NCBI GenBank assembly: GCA_034769895.1
Contig: CM068372.1
Location: 377,556,910-377,620,909, forward strand
Source of the DNA: Magicicada septendecula
Lineage: Eukaryota; Arthropoda; Insecta; Hemiptera; Cicadidae
Direction: 5' to 3'
DNA length: 64,000 nt
Part shown: positions 22,331 to 34,175 of the stretch, in pieces
Position numbering within the stretch: the stretch's first letter is position 1
Layout of the letters: every line of letters starts with the position of its first letter
Notes under the pieces: model-generated
Databases searched by the model: none
What the model was told of the DNA's origin: nothing
The model's input: only the letters and a program-made list of their open reading frames with translations
Program-made: the position numbers and the translations under genes

Positions 22331-22388
<58 letters not shown>
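22331..22388. repeat. (GA)n microsatellite
   Basis: About 58 bases of uninterrupted GA dinucleotide. Confidence 0.9.
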
Positions 22389-22390
<2 letters not shown>

Positions 22391-23416
22391 TAACATCTTT
22401 ATTTACTATTAATGTGGTAATAAATATTTTCACATAAACACAGCAGAGTAAGGAGAACCATCTTGCTTAATGAAGCTTGCATTAATAATAACACACTGAC
22501 TGCATTTTCAAACATCAGTTTTCTTTTATTTTTTTCCAAGACATTCCATTCCACAGTTTAAAACAGTTGTTAGGAGGTGGTAATAGCTTAGAGGTTCAAG
22601 AAGGGAAGACGAAGCGGGACAAAGAACAAGAGGTTAGAGGAAATTTGAGCAGAAAGAAGCCAGTGCAGAGAGGAGCTACCACGGAAATAATTAATGAGCG
22701 AATTCATTGACACTCGCAGAGATAACGGTACTCGCCTCATTTTTATTTTAAATGATATTTTTCATAAAAGGATTTCTCCGCAAAATGGAGAAACCATGCC
22801 TGGTAAAAGATTGCCATCGTTCAAAAAGGATTACAAACTTAGCACCATACTATACACATGCATACCAAAAAAGTTTTATCACAAGCATTTATCACTTACT
22901 TGTTTTCTAGTTAAAAAAGAATTCATATTATTTTTTAAAATGGGTTATATAAAGTTTTTAATTTTGCATCAACAATATTTTATTATCTAAGAAAAATGTG
23001 TTATTCATATATGGCACGACTCACAGAGCTTTAATATTTTATCACAGACAAACAAAATAAACACTGACTCATTTAAACATTTACCCCTTCTCCTCCGTTG
23101 GTTTTTTGTAATTTTTACAAAACATCAATTTACCTGTCCTTTCATTCATGCCACACACTTATCTAAGTCTACTTCGCTTTGTTACATTATTATAAAGTTT
23201 AAAGAGCAGTTGTTTGTTTCTGAATTATTAGTAATGAGCTGATGAAATTTGAGAATACAAAATATAATTTTTTTATATACAGTCTATTATTTAATTAATA
23301 AAGTTGTGTTAATTTTGCGATCTGAGATGAGCTGTGAAGCTTGAAAGCGCTAATCGGAACGATTTTTCTACAGTGGTGTGCAACAGTGTTGATTCAGTCT
23401 ATTATTTGTTTGTTAA

Positions 23417-24122
23417 CACTTAGGGTCCCGATCACGTCAATTGACTTGGTGATAAAACTTTCATAGAGTGCCGTTCACATCATTTGACGTGGTTACAAAA
23501 CTTCTATAGAATGCTGATCACATCAATTGACGTGATGTAGTTTATTTTTCTTTAAATACGGGATCACTTCTTATGACGTCGTTTTACCTGTTGGGTAATG
23601 TTTCTTAGTGTTCTTAGTTCTTGAAATCGCCAACAGATGGTAGCTCAACTCAAAACCAAACTGAAACTACGAAGAAATTTCCAAATACTATGTGTAAAGA
23701 CCCATACTTCAAAGTTTTTCATTCAAACAAAAAAAAATTATACAATCTAATATTAGTGATACATTTTCTAATGTTTTGTGTTTCAACAGTGAAGTGTACT
23801 ACTTCTATGTAATTTAAATGATTTTATAATATTATTGTGTGCTATAACAGTTTTGACAACTTTTTTTTAATAAAAATTGTGTATAAAAAAGTAAAGTTTC
23901 ATTGAAAGTATTTATATAAAACGATAAAATTTTATATTTAATTATGAAATGGAAGGTTCAATGTTTAAAACAAAGTAAGTACCATTTTTCTAGGTTATGT
24001 TATAGTTTCACAAAAATTTTTTGAAAAACATTAAAAATGGCCGGCACTCTATACAAGTATTTTGCGTCAGCAGCCGGGCACTCTATAGAAGTTTTGTGCT
24101 GAAATATCCGGCACCCAAAGTG
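23417..24122 (+). mobile_element. piggyBac-type mini element with TTAA duplication
   Basis: TTAA at 23413-23416 and 24123-24126 flanks a 706-bp element with termini CACTTAGGGTCCCG and, at the other end, the complement of CACTTTGGGTGCCGG. TTAA targets with short inverted termini are the piggyBac signature. The left subterminal region has three diverged repeats around GATCACGTCAATTGAC; the right end has two copies of GGCACTCTATA. The size is far below a full transposon, so it is internally deleted. Confidence 0.7.
23600..23815 (+). pseudogene. Possible C-terminal scrap of piggyBac transposase
   Basis: A short frame inside the TTAA-flanked element contains TMCKDPYFKVFHSNKK. This resembles the cysteine/histidine-rich C-terminus of piggyBac transposases, where a cysteine-rich stretch ends in a C-x-FHT type motif. 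Only one cysteine pair member and the FHS remain, and there is no catalytic DDD domain. The identification rests mainly on the surrounding TTAA element. Confidence 0.35.
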
Positions 24123-24126
24123 TTAA

Positions 24127-24583
24127 AATTATTTAAACAAAAATAAAACCCACACTATGAAAAAGACGTGTTATATAAACTTGAAGTTCCTAATTACTAC
24201 AGAGGGAAAAAGTTTTAAGGACAACACTACACTAATTGTCTGAGAGTACAGTAACACAAATGGCTTACAAGTTCATACACACATACGTAACTTTTTCTAT
24301 TCTCATTTCTTAAAGAATGATACGAAAAAATGCAAGCAATTCAGTTGGTATGGTAACCAAACAGAAAACTGTAACCAAACAAAAATAGTACCTAACCATA
24401 ATTAATGCCTTGTGTCCTTGTGTAATCAGTTTTTAAATTTATATTTTATTTAAAGTATTTTTGTTGTAATCATATTTTCATGTAGTCTTTAAATAATTAA
24501 ATGATATCACAGTCAATATTGTGATGGTACAAAATAGGTAGGATCATTTTAATCATTTTAATATTGTGCAATAATACGATCGA
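24127..24583. other. No recognised feature
   Basis: AT-rich spacer between the piggyBac element and an LTR-like remnant. No ORF or repeat boundary seen. Confidence 0.4.
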
Positions 24584-25590
24584 TGTAACACGGACTGAAA
24601 TTCGACTTTATAAATCTGAAGTCGTATGAATCAGCCAGTGTGACATAGGCATTAATGTCTCAGACGAAATAAACCTAACCATATATGGTCACGAATTTTT
24701 ATCAATCCAACTGATGTCATGAGAATATCACGAAATGAACACGTGTTTTATAATACTGAAAAGCAATCCGAGCTTCTACAATGTTCCAGACGTTTCGACG
24801 TGGCCTGGTCAACGAAAGGGGTACCACGTGACCAGCTCCTATAGTATACAAACACCAGTCGCCATTGGCGCACTTCGATCAACATCTCCAAACCATACGG
24901 TTGTGTTAACCCCAGTCCGCGGACAAAGTCGATTTAGGCCTTCAAAAAGTGTAAAAATGTATTTAAAACAAGTATAAGTAAATCTCTGCAAGTGTCAATG
25001 TAATTGAAAAAGTTAACTAACAGTTTCGAACAGTTTTCGGGAGTGTTGGAGCAAAAAGTTTTGAACGACCAATGGTGCAACATGTGGAATAACTGCTACA
25101 GCTAAGTACTTACAACTAGATCGACTGACCGACAATTAATAACTATCTCCCTATTATTCAATTATTGTATTCAGAAAAATGAGATCTCAAATTTAAAGAG
25201 GGGTTTGAAATTAATGAGAGAGAGAGAGTGAAAGCGGAGTACTGGTGAGCCTTCATAACATTAAGTAAATATAGTTTGTACGATTAATAATTATGTGTGT
25301 GCATTGTTGGGTGATTTGTGAATCACAAGATAACTAGGGATAAATCCTCTTTGAAATTCTAATTGCAATCAAAATACCAATTTCAATGTCACCATGACCA
25401 CGTGTTTAGTGTATTTATTGCGTTGAAACCTAGCCTATTCACAGCATCAAAAAATCTCGCCTAATCGAGCTTTAGAATCTTCTGGGCCAGAGAATAAGAT
25501 TGTATAAATTAGTCAAGCGTTTTTTCAAGGGGAAGAGTGTCACGGTTTACATATTAACCTAAAAATATGTTGGCGATCCTGTAACATGCT
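24584..25590 (+). repeat. LTR-like remnant related to the non-autonomous family
   Basis: It begins TGTAACACGGAC and contains AAAAATGTATTTAAAACAAG, AGTTAACTAACAGTTTCGAAC and GAGAGAGAGTGAAAGCGGAG. These align in order with element D's LTR (about 36030-36060 and 36245-36275). No polypurine tract precedes it and no matching target duplication was found, so the ends are uncertain. Confidence 0.4.
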
Positions 25591-26039
25591 AATAAAACGT
25601 AAGGTAAGTGTGAAGAATATCACGCGGAGTGAGTATAATAAAGGTGGGTATGGTTTGTAAACTGGATTGTGGAAAGTATGTAAGTTCACAATATGTTTGG
25701 CCCATATTTTATACTGACTAGTGTCTAATGTCTGATACTTTATATTTTCTTATTATTTTATTTTAACATAATACGGCCTGTAATTTACTTTCTTGTTATT
25801 TTAAGCTGTCATCCATTCATGCCCATAAACAGTACAGTGGCTACCTTAACTTTTTTAAATGATGTCTACCAACAGGCTTCGATTACAAAAATATAATGAA
25901 CTGCTCCATGGTTATTGGAAATTTATCTAACTTAATGTGTATATCATAATTATTTCTACATGCATCTGTATGCATATTACCTTTAATACACCCTACCTAA
26001 TTGAATTTTAATCTCTTAGACAACATTAATAGGTCAATC
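25591..26039. other. No recognised feature
   Basis: AT-rich DNA ending at the target site of the LINE fragment. Confidence 0.4.
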
Positions 26040-26050
26040 ACTTGAATTAT

Positions 26051-26854
26051 TGTAGAAGGTAACAGCATTGAAGAAGCAACTGAGAAACTGCAATCTGCCA
26101 CTGACAAAATCAATTCTTGGACTAGAAGACGATGGATAAAACTAAATGAAGGCAAGTCAGTGCATGTTAATTTCTCCAATGGGAAAATTAATTACCTCCC
26201 TGTGGCTATCAACCAACAAGTGATACCGCATGCAAACAGTGCGAAGTTCTTAGGCATGGCATTTGGTGCCAAGTTACGCTGGAAGAAACAAGTAAAAAAG
26301 AAAAGAAATAAACTTGACCAAAAATTCAGAAAAATGGACTGTCTCCTTGGGTGACATTCTAAATTCTTTGTACATAATAAACTATTGGTATATAAACAAC
26401 TCCTTAAACCTGTCTCGACATATGGTTTACAACTCTAGGGATGCACAAAGAAAAGTAACACAAAACTTATCCAGACATTTCAAAACAAAGTACTGAGGTG
26501 TACTGTTAATGAACCATGGTACATACGGAATGAGGACATCCACAGGGACCTGAAGATTCCATCAGTCGAAGATGAAGTTCAACGATTCACCAAGAAGCAT
26601 GACAAACATCTGCACAAACACCAGAACTTCGAGATGCTCCAACTTCTTGACAATAATGAACTTGTGCAAAGGCTAAATAGAACAAAGCCATTTGATTTAG
26701 TGTAGTGTGTCAAGTGACAGGCATCACAAGAAGAAAGTGATTAGTTTTTAAAACAGTAAGCCACAGGACGCCCATCCTACACCTTATAAATTCTTATGAG
26801 ATGTAAACTGATAGATGAGCTTAGTCCAGTCTCAATAAATAAATAGAAAAAAAA
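26051..26854 (+). mobile_element. 5'-truncated Jockey-like LINE with target duplication
   Basis: ACTTGAATTAT occurs at 26040-26050 and again at 26855-26865, flanking 804 bp. The insert starts inside a reverse transcriptase frame and ends with an untranslated region, AATAAATAAATAG and an A-run. 5' truncation, an A-tail and a target duplication of about 11 bp are typical of target-primed LINE insertion. Confidence 0.85.
26053..26705 (+). pseudogene. Jockey-clade reverse transcriptase C-terminus (broken)
   Basis: The first frame reads EEATEKLQSATDKINSWTRRR, then LNEGKSVHVNFSNG and AKFLGMAFGAKLRWKKQV, the thumb region of Jockey-type RTs where the conserved phrase is KFLGM.FD.KL.WK. It stops at 26352-26354. 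After at least one frameshift the C-terminal domain continues about 26456-26705 with FQNKVLRCTVNEPWYIRNED, HRDLKIPSVEDEVQRF and a terminal LNRTKPFDLV. The catalytic FADD box lies upstream of the truncation and is absent. Dead on arrival. Confidence 0.8.
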
Positions 26855-27130
26855 ACTTGAATTATATCTCCAGTCAGGTTATGCTAATGCTATCCAACCA
26901 CCTGATGTTTGAGATACTTCTCTGTAACTTTTGTTACTATGAATTTTAAACACTGAATAAGTGGTCGTTCGTATGTGAACAGATTTCAATGTATTTAAAC
27001 AATTTTTAAAATTATCTTTTTTGAAGTACTCTTCTAGCATGGATTGCATAAAAAATGTCTTATATGTCATTGTATGACAATGATTCACCTATATTACAAT
27101 GAGTATACTCGTTATTCATTGACCATAGAC

Positions 27131-27166
27131 CTGAGGATAATCATTGTAATATGAGTGAAACGTTGT
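27131..27166 (+). ncRNA. Hammerhead-like core (diverged)
   Basis: CTGAGGA, T, an imperfect stem II (AATCAT...ATGAGT), then GAAACGTTG. It has the same layout as the motifs at 10295 and 13741 but is more diverged; probably a Penelope-like end fragment. Confidence 0.3.
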
Positions 27167-27383
27167 CGTACAAGATATTTTTGATACAGTTCATACCAGA
27201 AGACTTAAAAAAAAAAAGACACCAGACGTCGAAGCCTACATAAGAATACAGATTTTTAAAATTGTGTACACTTTCATGACTCAAGTCATTTCAGTGAACA
27301 TATAAAATTTCCTTACTAAATCACCGTGGTATATAATTAAAACTGACATTATATTATTTGTAGGCTTACTTTATAGAGTCAAT

Positions 27384-27630
27384 GTTGTTAAAATGCATCC
27401 CGGGCTGCTTGGCCGTGGTCCATTTTCAACTAGAACAGACGTTTCGACAGTACCATAGACTGCCATCATCAGTGTAAAATTCAAGCTCTGCTAACATAAC
27501 GTGTACCACCTTACATTAACAATGATCAAATTTTATACTGATGATGGCAGTCGATGGTACTGTCAAAATGTCTGTTTTAGTTGAAAACAATGGACCACGA
27601 CCAAACAGCCCAGGAATGAATTTTAACAAC
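27384..27630. repeat. Inverted repeat with hammerhead-like motif in each arm
   Basis: The left arm (27384-about 27480) and right arm (about 27530-27630) share GTTGTTAAAATGCAT/ATGAATTTTAACAAC-type ends. On the minus strand, 27472-27438 reads CTGATGA, T, stem II GGCAGT/ACTGTC, GAAAC, GTC. The right arm (27538-27572) keeps the layout but its GAAAC has become AAAAT. It looks like a decayed Penelope-derived foldback. Confidence 0.5.
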
Positions 27631-28742
27631 ATAAAACTGACATTGTTTGATTGCTATAACTGACATTTTAGCAGCTTCCAAACAGAAGAATGAGAGTTGT
27701 TTTCCAAGGGAAGACCCATGACCACATCCTATCTACGACCCTTGATCGCCATGGGCATGGATACAGCCAACTTCTATTCCTCAACAACTTGCGATGTTGG
27801 CTGTTAACAGCCAACTTCAGAACAGCAAACAAATTGTCCTTGTTACCAATGTTGGGACAATTTTTTCCATTTGTTTCCTGCTCTGATTATGGCTGTCATA
27901 CAAGAAATCAAACATCAGAATGAAGCAACATCAGTTTTAATTGTAGATCACGGCCATTACGCCTCGAAATTTTATATAAAGATTACACTGTCTTTGCGTT
28001 TTCCTCCATGCTACAGCAAGACATGTCCAACTGTAAAATAAATAAATAAATGTCTCCTTAAAAAATAGTTTATAAAATATATTTTATAAAATAAATGTAT
28101 CCTTACATTTGATGACATCTCTGGCCTTAAGTAAAATTTTGCAATTCTAACTTCAATTCTTAGTTTGCGATTACAACAAACCTTTTTTGTCCTAAGCTCA
28201 CATTCACTTAACAGATTTAAGTACTGTAAAATACTGTATCATACAAAATTTGTTAAACAGTTTAATTTAAAACAAAAATTGTTTGTAATACTTATTACAA
28301 ATTAGAAATTTTCTTGGAATTCATAATTTTAAAATCCGTTTTGAGACACTCTCTTTAGATATTTACTTGTAATAAAAAAAGTTTGTTCAAACACATTAAA
28401 AATTGAGGTTTCTGGGGAATTTTAACTGAAAAATTATTATCTGAACTACTGTACACCATTCAATACGCCTAAATGATTACAGGAGAGCAAGCACACACAG
28501 TAGCAGACAGACAGCCAGGCAAGCAAGGGTTGCTATCAGTGCAACAGAGGTACTAAGCAATGAATGCACTTAGGATTCACAACAGCTAATGAACTGCTAC
28601 ATTATTCATACTTAAGTGATATGACCCAACACAACTCATTTCCTCTTTTTTATTACTCTCGCGGCACAGTGGCGCTCCCTTCTCGCTTACATAATAATTC
28701 CTTTTTGTGAAATGTCATAAAAAAATAACATGATAATAATCA
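27631..28742. other. No recognised feature
   Basis: AT-rich DNA up to the hAT insertion site. Short frames here (for example 27690-27923) match nothing I know. Confidence 0.4.
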
Positions 28743-28750
28743 CCAAGAAA

Positions 28751-28761
28751 CAGGGTTGGCA
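28751..28761 (+). repeat. hAT left terminal inverted repeat
   Basis: CAGGGTTGGCA. Beyond 11 bases the two ends diverge, though both carry GGTTTAAACC-like words and AAACC repeats. Confidence 0.85.
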
Positions 28762-29249
28762 GGTTTAAACCTCTAGGTTTATTTAGAAAAAAACCAAATT
28801 GGTTTTTATTAATTTTTTGTAAGATTATCCTTATTAAAAAAAACACTAATAAACATTATTTAAATTTAAATAGCGCGCGCGCAAAAGCATTTGAAGCAGA
28901 ATACAAAAACAGAGAGAAAGCGTTCTTGCTGACGTACACATTATGACCAAGCCGAGCACGTGCGGTCCGAATTTTTCTTTGATGTACCGCCTCCCGAGGG
29001 AACACGATCGCAAGCAAACGAATGCGTTCTTTCGCCTTCATTTTGACGTACACACTGAGTGAACATATGCGTTCGCTCGCGAGCGGTCGCACGCGTGCGC
29101 CTAGTGTGTACATACCTTAACGTGATTCCCCGAATTCGTGGCGTATGGGATTCCCTAAATCTTGGCGTACGTGATTCCCCGAATACACTTGTATGAGAAA
29201 GAGACGTGTAATTTTCATTTGCTGTTCAGAAGTGAACTGATGCGCTACA

Positions 29250-29436
29250 ATGAGTGGAAGAAAAAGAGATTTAGTGTGGCTGTATTACGATGAACTCAAA
29301 AATGAAGGAGGCAGAAAAGGACACAGAGCTAAGTGTAGAAAATGTGGACATGAATTAGAAGGCCAAGTAAGCAGATTGAAAAAGCATATAGAAAAGTGTA
29401 AAAGTGGAACTGTCGGAACCGATAGTGATGATGATG
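29250..29436 (+). CDS. hAT transposase exon 1: BED zinc finger
   Basis: The exon starts at ATG 29250 and encodes about 62 residues. VWLYYDELKNEGGRKGHRAK leads into KCRKCGHELEGQVSRLKKHI, a BED finger with C-x2-C and a terminal H-x4-C (HIEKC), which would bind transposon ends in the nucleus. It ends in an aspartate run at a consensus donor G|GTAAGT (29436/29437) in phase 1. The acceptor TTTTATCCAG at 34733 restores the frame. The intron between is now 5.3 kb because of nested insertions. A frame reading through the donor meets a stop, consistent with splicing. Confidence 0.75.
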
Positions 29437-29460
29437 GTAAGTATGTTAATTTTATTTTTG

Positions 29461-29750
29461 TTAGTGGAACCTCTCTAGAACGATATCCGATACAACAATA
29501 ACTCCCTCTACAACGATGCTTTTGAAAATCCCCGGCCTATCATCTATAAGGTATAAGGCTAATGTATAACGCTTACCGTTACAATGATATCCTGTATAAC
29601 AATAAATCCCTCTAATATGATACTGATACGCAGTTTTATAACGATAATTGTCATATATTTCGGCCGAAATACAGCAAAATACTATATACAAAATTAAGTT
29701 TTCGCTGCACAAACTCTCAAGGTCAACATTGTCGTGTCACTTCATGAGCT
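29461..29750 (+). mobile_element. pogo/Tigger-like terminal fragment
   Basis: It begins GTGGAACCTCTCTAGAACGA next to TA and continues with diverged repeats of the ATATCC and TATAACAAT words. That terminus is typical of pogo-type Tc1/mariner relatives. There is no transposase frame and no matching right end, so it is a fragment inside the hAT intron. Confidence 0.45.
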
Positions 29751-29831
29751 AATGTACAGTTTTGACTTTTGATGGAGCTGTACAGTTCCTGCATCGATCG
29801 GTACGAACAATACCCACAATGAAATCCAGAA

Positions 29832-29892
29832 TTTAAACAGCAGGAGGCAGTGATAAATTATCATGACCCTTTACTGCTCCTATCTCCTGGGT
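29832..29892 (+). promoter_or_regulatory. Gag-pol frameshift signal (decayed copy)
   Basis: The slippery heptamer TTTAAAC (29832-29838) is followed 8 bases later by GCAGT (29847-29851) pairing with ACTGC (29873-29877). Loop ACCC (29866-29869) can pair with GGGT (29889-29892). The layout equals that at 54183-54243. Confidence 0.6.
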
Positions 29893-32800
29893 ATCAAAAC
29901 AAGTTGCAAAGAGCAACTAACACCAATAATATAACAATCATAGGTTGCAATTACTTGAAAAATATTTGACACGAACTATTGGAGGAGGACGACACTAGCC
30001 TCAATAGTATAAGCAATGAAATCATATATATCAATGCGGAAGTAGAAGGAATCCCCGCATAATTAATGATCGATACTGCTTCGAATGTGTCTATAATTAG
30101 TACAACAGAGTTGGAGAGAATCCAAAGGGAATGTGGTAAGGTATTGGCGACATTGCCGATAAATAATATTGTTTTAATAGGTGCCACCGGCCGCCAAAAC
30201 AAAACGATCAGAAGACAAGTTTCGATAAACGTGATTAGCTGTGGTATAGCGATTAACATGATACTCTTAGTTGCGACCGGATTGCCTTTTAACATATTAG
30301 TGGGGTGCGATGTACCCAGATGGAACTCCGCTATAATCGATTTACGCACGGAAAAAATATCACTGTGTGCAGACGGACTCACCTGGATGGCTGACTTGGT
30401 AGGTAGCGAAACAGTAATTCCGAGCAATATCCACCAACAAATCCAGAAAATAAATCATATCAACAATACTTCTATGATTAAGCAAATAATATACGATAAC
30501 TCTGATGAGGATTTATGGTCCCAAAAGATCCAGGAAATCAGGGATTTCCGGGGCGGAATCACTAAGGAAGGGTTGCCAATACACCAACCGAATCAGTTAA
30601 TAAACATCTATGAACGATACCGCTCAGTATTTTCCGACGAACCCGGTAAGGTAAAAAATTACCAATGTACTCTGCAATTTAGAGATACAGTGGATTTTAA
30701 CAGGAAATCATATCCCATCGCGCACTCACGAAAGGAAGCTGTAAGAGCTGAAATAAATAAAATGATTAACCGTGACATTATAGAGAGTAGCCAATCCCCA
30801 TACACCAGTCCTATCCTGGCTATTCCAAAGAAAATCGGACAAGTCCGGCTTTGCCTAGATGCGCAAGAAATAAATAAGATGATCGTCAATGACAGGACGT
30901 TGCCCGGTGAGATAGAAGAGATCTTAAAACGTTTCCACGGTACCAAGTACTTTAGTACCTGGGACACGGTGTGCGGCTACTGGCAGGTGGAATTGCACCC
31001 ACAGAGTCGCCAGTATCTGGTATTCATATTCGAAGGGCGTAATTACCAATTTAAGAGACTGCCCTTCGGACTCGTGAATTCAGTCGCCATCTTTGTGGCC
31101 TGCATGGACCAGATACTTGGCCAGGAAGCACTACAATTTACCACCGTGTATGTAGATGATTTGCTTATTACCTCAGAAATATGGGAGAACACTGCTACCG
31201 TGTGGAACACGTACTGGAGAAGTTGGCTGCGAATAACATCACGCTTAAACTACAAAAATCTCAATTCATTGCAAAAGAAGTTCAGTTCTTGGGTTTTAAA
31301 TTGAATGACCAAGGAATCTCACCGTCGGCAGAAAAGGTAGAAACGATCCAGAAATTTCCTGCACCAAAGAATAGAAGGCAATTACAGTCATTCCTGGGAC
31401 TCTGTAATTATTACCGCAAGTTCCAGGAACAATATTCTGAATTGACCGCAAGATTTCAACCACAACTGTCATCTAAAAATAAATGGATCTGGGGTCAAGA
31501 GCAGAACGAGACCTTACAACTAATTAAGGACAAATTTTTGGAACCCATAAGACTTCGCCACCCAGATTTTAAAAAACCTTTTTTCCTAATTGCGATGCCA
31601 GCGACATTAGCCTCGGAACGGCGCTATATCAAGAAGATGAGGAGGGCGAACATCTAGTGATTAGCTTCGCAAGTAGATCTTTAAACCAGTGTGAAAAGAA
31701 CTACAACGTCACTGAGAAGGAACTGTTGAGTGTAGTATTTGCGTGTGGCAAATTCCGCACCTACATCTTAGGTTACCCAGTTACTGTCCGGACAGACCAT
31801 AAATCCATATCGTTCCTGAGGAGGTGCAAATTGAGTCACGGCAGGCTGACCAGGTGGATACTTGCCCTTCAAGAATACAATCTAAAGTGGGAGTACATCC
31901 CAGGAAAAAAGAATGTCATTGCAGATGTATTATCACGTGTTGATGTGGAAAAGCAAACATTCGAGGGAGAGAAAGAAATCGTACTCAAAATCTACAACAT
32001 TATTAACACCAGAGCCGATCTAGCCACATTATTAACAAACCTTAGCACCCACCAACAAGCAGACCCGAAATTGAGAAATATAAAAACTCGATTGGAAGAA
32101 GGGGACGAAACTATCGCTCAATATTATCAGATAAATAATGAGATATTGTTCATTAAACCATCACTAAGGCAGGAGACCTGGAAGGTGATTATTCCAACCC
32201 ATATTGAAAAGGAGATAATAATTAATTATCATATACAATATGGGCATATGGGCGCCTTAAAGGTGATTAAGGCTCTGGAGGAGAGCTGCCACATAAAAAA
32301 CGTAAACCGGAAGGTCCGGATGTATATCAGATGTTGCCGTATCTGCCAACTAGTTAAATCAAATAATGAGAAAAAGGAAGGCATTATGATTCCTATAACA
32401 TCACAGGCGAAATTGGAGAAGGTATTCTTGGACATCTGCGGACCATTTCCCCGTAGTGGCGGTCGTCACCGATATAGGTACCTGATAATCGTAATGGACC
32501 ATTTCACTAAATTCGTTAAGCTATACCCAGCTAATCGGGCAACTACTAGGAAAATTCTGGAAATATTAACAGAACAGTATTTCCCAAACACCGGGAAACC
32601 AGTTTCGATCATCACGGATCATGGAACCCAGTTTAAAGGGAAAAAATGGCGGGATACCCTACTATCTATGGGTGTTCGTACATACAAAACCTCGGTCTAC
32701 CACCCGAGCAGTAATCCGGCAGAGAGGGTGTTACGAGAAGTGGGGAGGATATTAAGAACCTATTGTCACCATCAACAGAGAAGGTGGCAAGACTATCTAG

Positions 32801-33235
32801 AAGCCACAGAAGAATTCCTCAACTTGGCATACCACCCAGCCATAGGAGTTACCCCATACTTCGCCATGTACGAGAAACAACCCCCACGAGAGATCGAAGA
32901 AATGCTAGAGTTCCCTAGAGATAATGTTTATACGTTCGACAAGATAAAATTCTACAACAAGGTGGCTGAAGACCAGGAGAAACGGCGAAACAAGTATCAA
33001 AAGAATAGTGGTAAAATAATAACCTATAAAAGTGGAGAAAAAATATTATTGAAAAATCGTGAATTACCCAGCACACTGGAAGGAATAACAAAGAAGTTGT
33101 TGCTACTATACACTGGACCCTATATAGTCTCCATAATAAAAAACAATAATACGTATGAAATAAAGGAGATGGGTTCTGATAGAATCAGAGGTATATATTA
33201 ACCAGGCTTCCATGAAAAAATATTATGAGGAGTAG
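29838..33235 (+). pseudogene. Gypsy pol polyprotein, broken
   Basis: The order is protease, RT, RNase H, integrase. Compared with the intact copy there is a stop at 30060-30062 just before the protease active site, which reads DTA instead of DTG (30072-30080). The RT keeps RLCLDAQEINK, FKRLPFGLVNSVAIF and catalytic YVDD (about 31149-31160). One base is missing near 31186, another near 31589 in the RNase H start (FFLNCDAS has become FFLIAMPA), and a third shift near 33199 displaces the C-terminal ASMKKYYEE. RNase H (VTEKELLSVVFA, VRTDHKSISFL) and integrase survive: HIQYGHMG and CCRICQ zinc residues, FLDICGPF, IITDHGTQFKG, AERVLREVGRI, TGPYIV. Not functional. Confidence 0.85.
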
Positions 33236-33418
33236 AAATTTAAACAAAAAGAATTTTGAATTAATTAAATAACTAAATTCTAAAAAGGAGTAAGCACAAC
33301 TTACTGACAATCGTTTATGAAAAAATATTATGGAAATAACGAAAAAGAATTTGAATTGATGAAATCATCAAAATTTTAAAAAATAGTAAGATCATCTTAC
33401 CAACAATAATTTATGAAC
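33236..33418 (+). repeat. Hairpin repeats after pol (decayed Gypsy)
   Basis: Two diverged units carry GTAAGCACAACTTAC (about 33291-33305) and GTAAGATCATCTTAC (about 33387-33401). They correspond to the GTAAGTACATCTTAC repeats at 63627-64000. Confidence 0.55.
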
Positions 33419-33420
33419 TA

Positions 33421-34175
33421 CAGTAGAGTCTCGGTTATCCGCCCTTCGATTATCCGCCGTTCTGTGTTATCTGCCGCCCAAGCGGCATAAAAAAACGTAA
33501 ACGTAAAAAATATTTTCTTTAATTACTGCAACGAAAATAGTGTGCCAATAGTTTGCGGGCATGAGTGTTCGTGCTCTCTTTGTGATTGCTCCTGACTGTA
33601 CCACAGGAATTTGGCCTACTGCCCATCGCCTATTATAGCCTAGCTGTGACTCATGTGTCATTCACCCCACCCCACCCCCAACATCCAATGCTATCGCTTA
33701 GTAGACTGCAGTTTCTTGTTGTGTGCTGTAGTGAGCAGTGAGGCTATTTTTATGCGGTGTGTCCGTGAGTGACTAGTGCAGTTTTGGTGAAAGTGTCGTA
33801 GTGTAGTCTTGTTAATAGTGTTGCGATTATGGCTACAAAAAGGAAGAAAATTGTTTTATCAATAAAAGACAAGCTTGAGGCATTAAAAAGACTGGATAAA
33901 GGGGAAACGCTCCAGAAGGTGGCTGACCACTACGCCGTCGGTCATCGCACAGTTGGAGATTGGAAGAAGAGACAATTAGAATTAGAAAAATGGTGTTCCT
34001 CACGAGTTACTGAGACTGCTTTTAAAGATAGAAAAACTATGAAAAATAGTGTATATATTACACAATTATATTATATATATACAATTGTATATATATACAA
34101 TATGTATATATATATACATACACTATATCAAATAATGCATATATTCAACAACAAAAATTGCATAAGTATAGACTA
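33421..34175 (+). mobile_element. Tigger-like (pogo) element, 5' part
   Basis: TA (33419-33420) precedes CAGTAGAGTCTCGGTTATCC, the standard Tigger/pogo terminus. A transposase N-terminus starts at 33829. No right terminus is found; sequence similarity fades into a (TA)n-rich tract at about 34060. Confidence 0.7.
33829..34059 (+). pseudogene. Tigger/pogo transposase N-terminus (truncated)
   Basis: The frame starts MATKRKKIVLSIKDKLEALK and continues through VADHYAVGHRTVGDWKKRQ, a CENP-B-type (psq/pogo) helix-turn-helix that would bind transposon termini. About 75 residues look genuine; the rest of the 115-codon frame is translated AT repeat. The second CENP-B DNA-binding domain and the DDE catalytic domain are absent. 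Confidence 0.75.

Larger units (their letters stand above)
19240..23412. other. Mostly unrecognised AT-rich DNA
   Basis: No confident gene. Diverged direct repeats occur at about 19445-19800 (CTCTTTTGTGTTTT, then GAACAT/GACATA and a similar tail). One unrecognised minus-strand frame lies at 20204-20530, and a (GA)n microsatellite at about 22331-22388. Confidence 0.4.
29815..33418 (+). mobile_element. Decayed Gypsy fragment (end of gag to 3' of pol)
   Basis: It is collinear with the autonomous Gypsy at 51.9-63.6 kb, from just before the gag stop through protease, RT, RNase H and integrase to hairpins after pol. No LTR is present on either side. Its right end is cut by the Tigger-like terminus at 33421. 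It lies in the hAT intron. Confidence 0.8.

Noticed and set aside
24780-24830. ACGTTTCGACG word as a further hammerhead-like motif
   Set aside because: GAAACGTC is present on the minus strand, but no CTGANGA core or stem II lies at the required distance.
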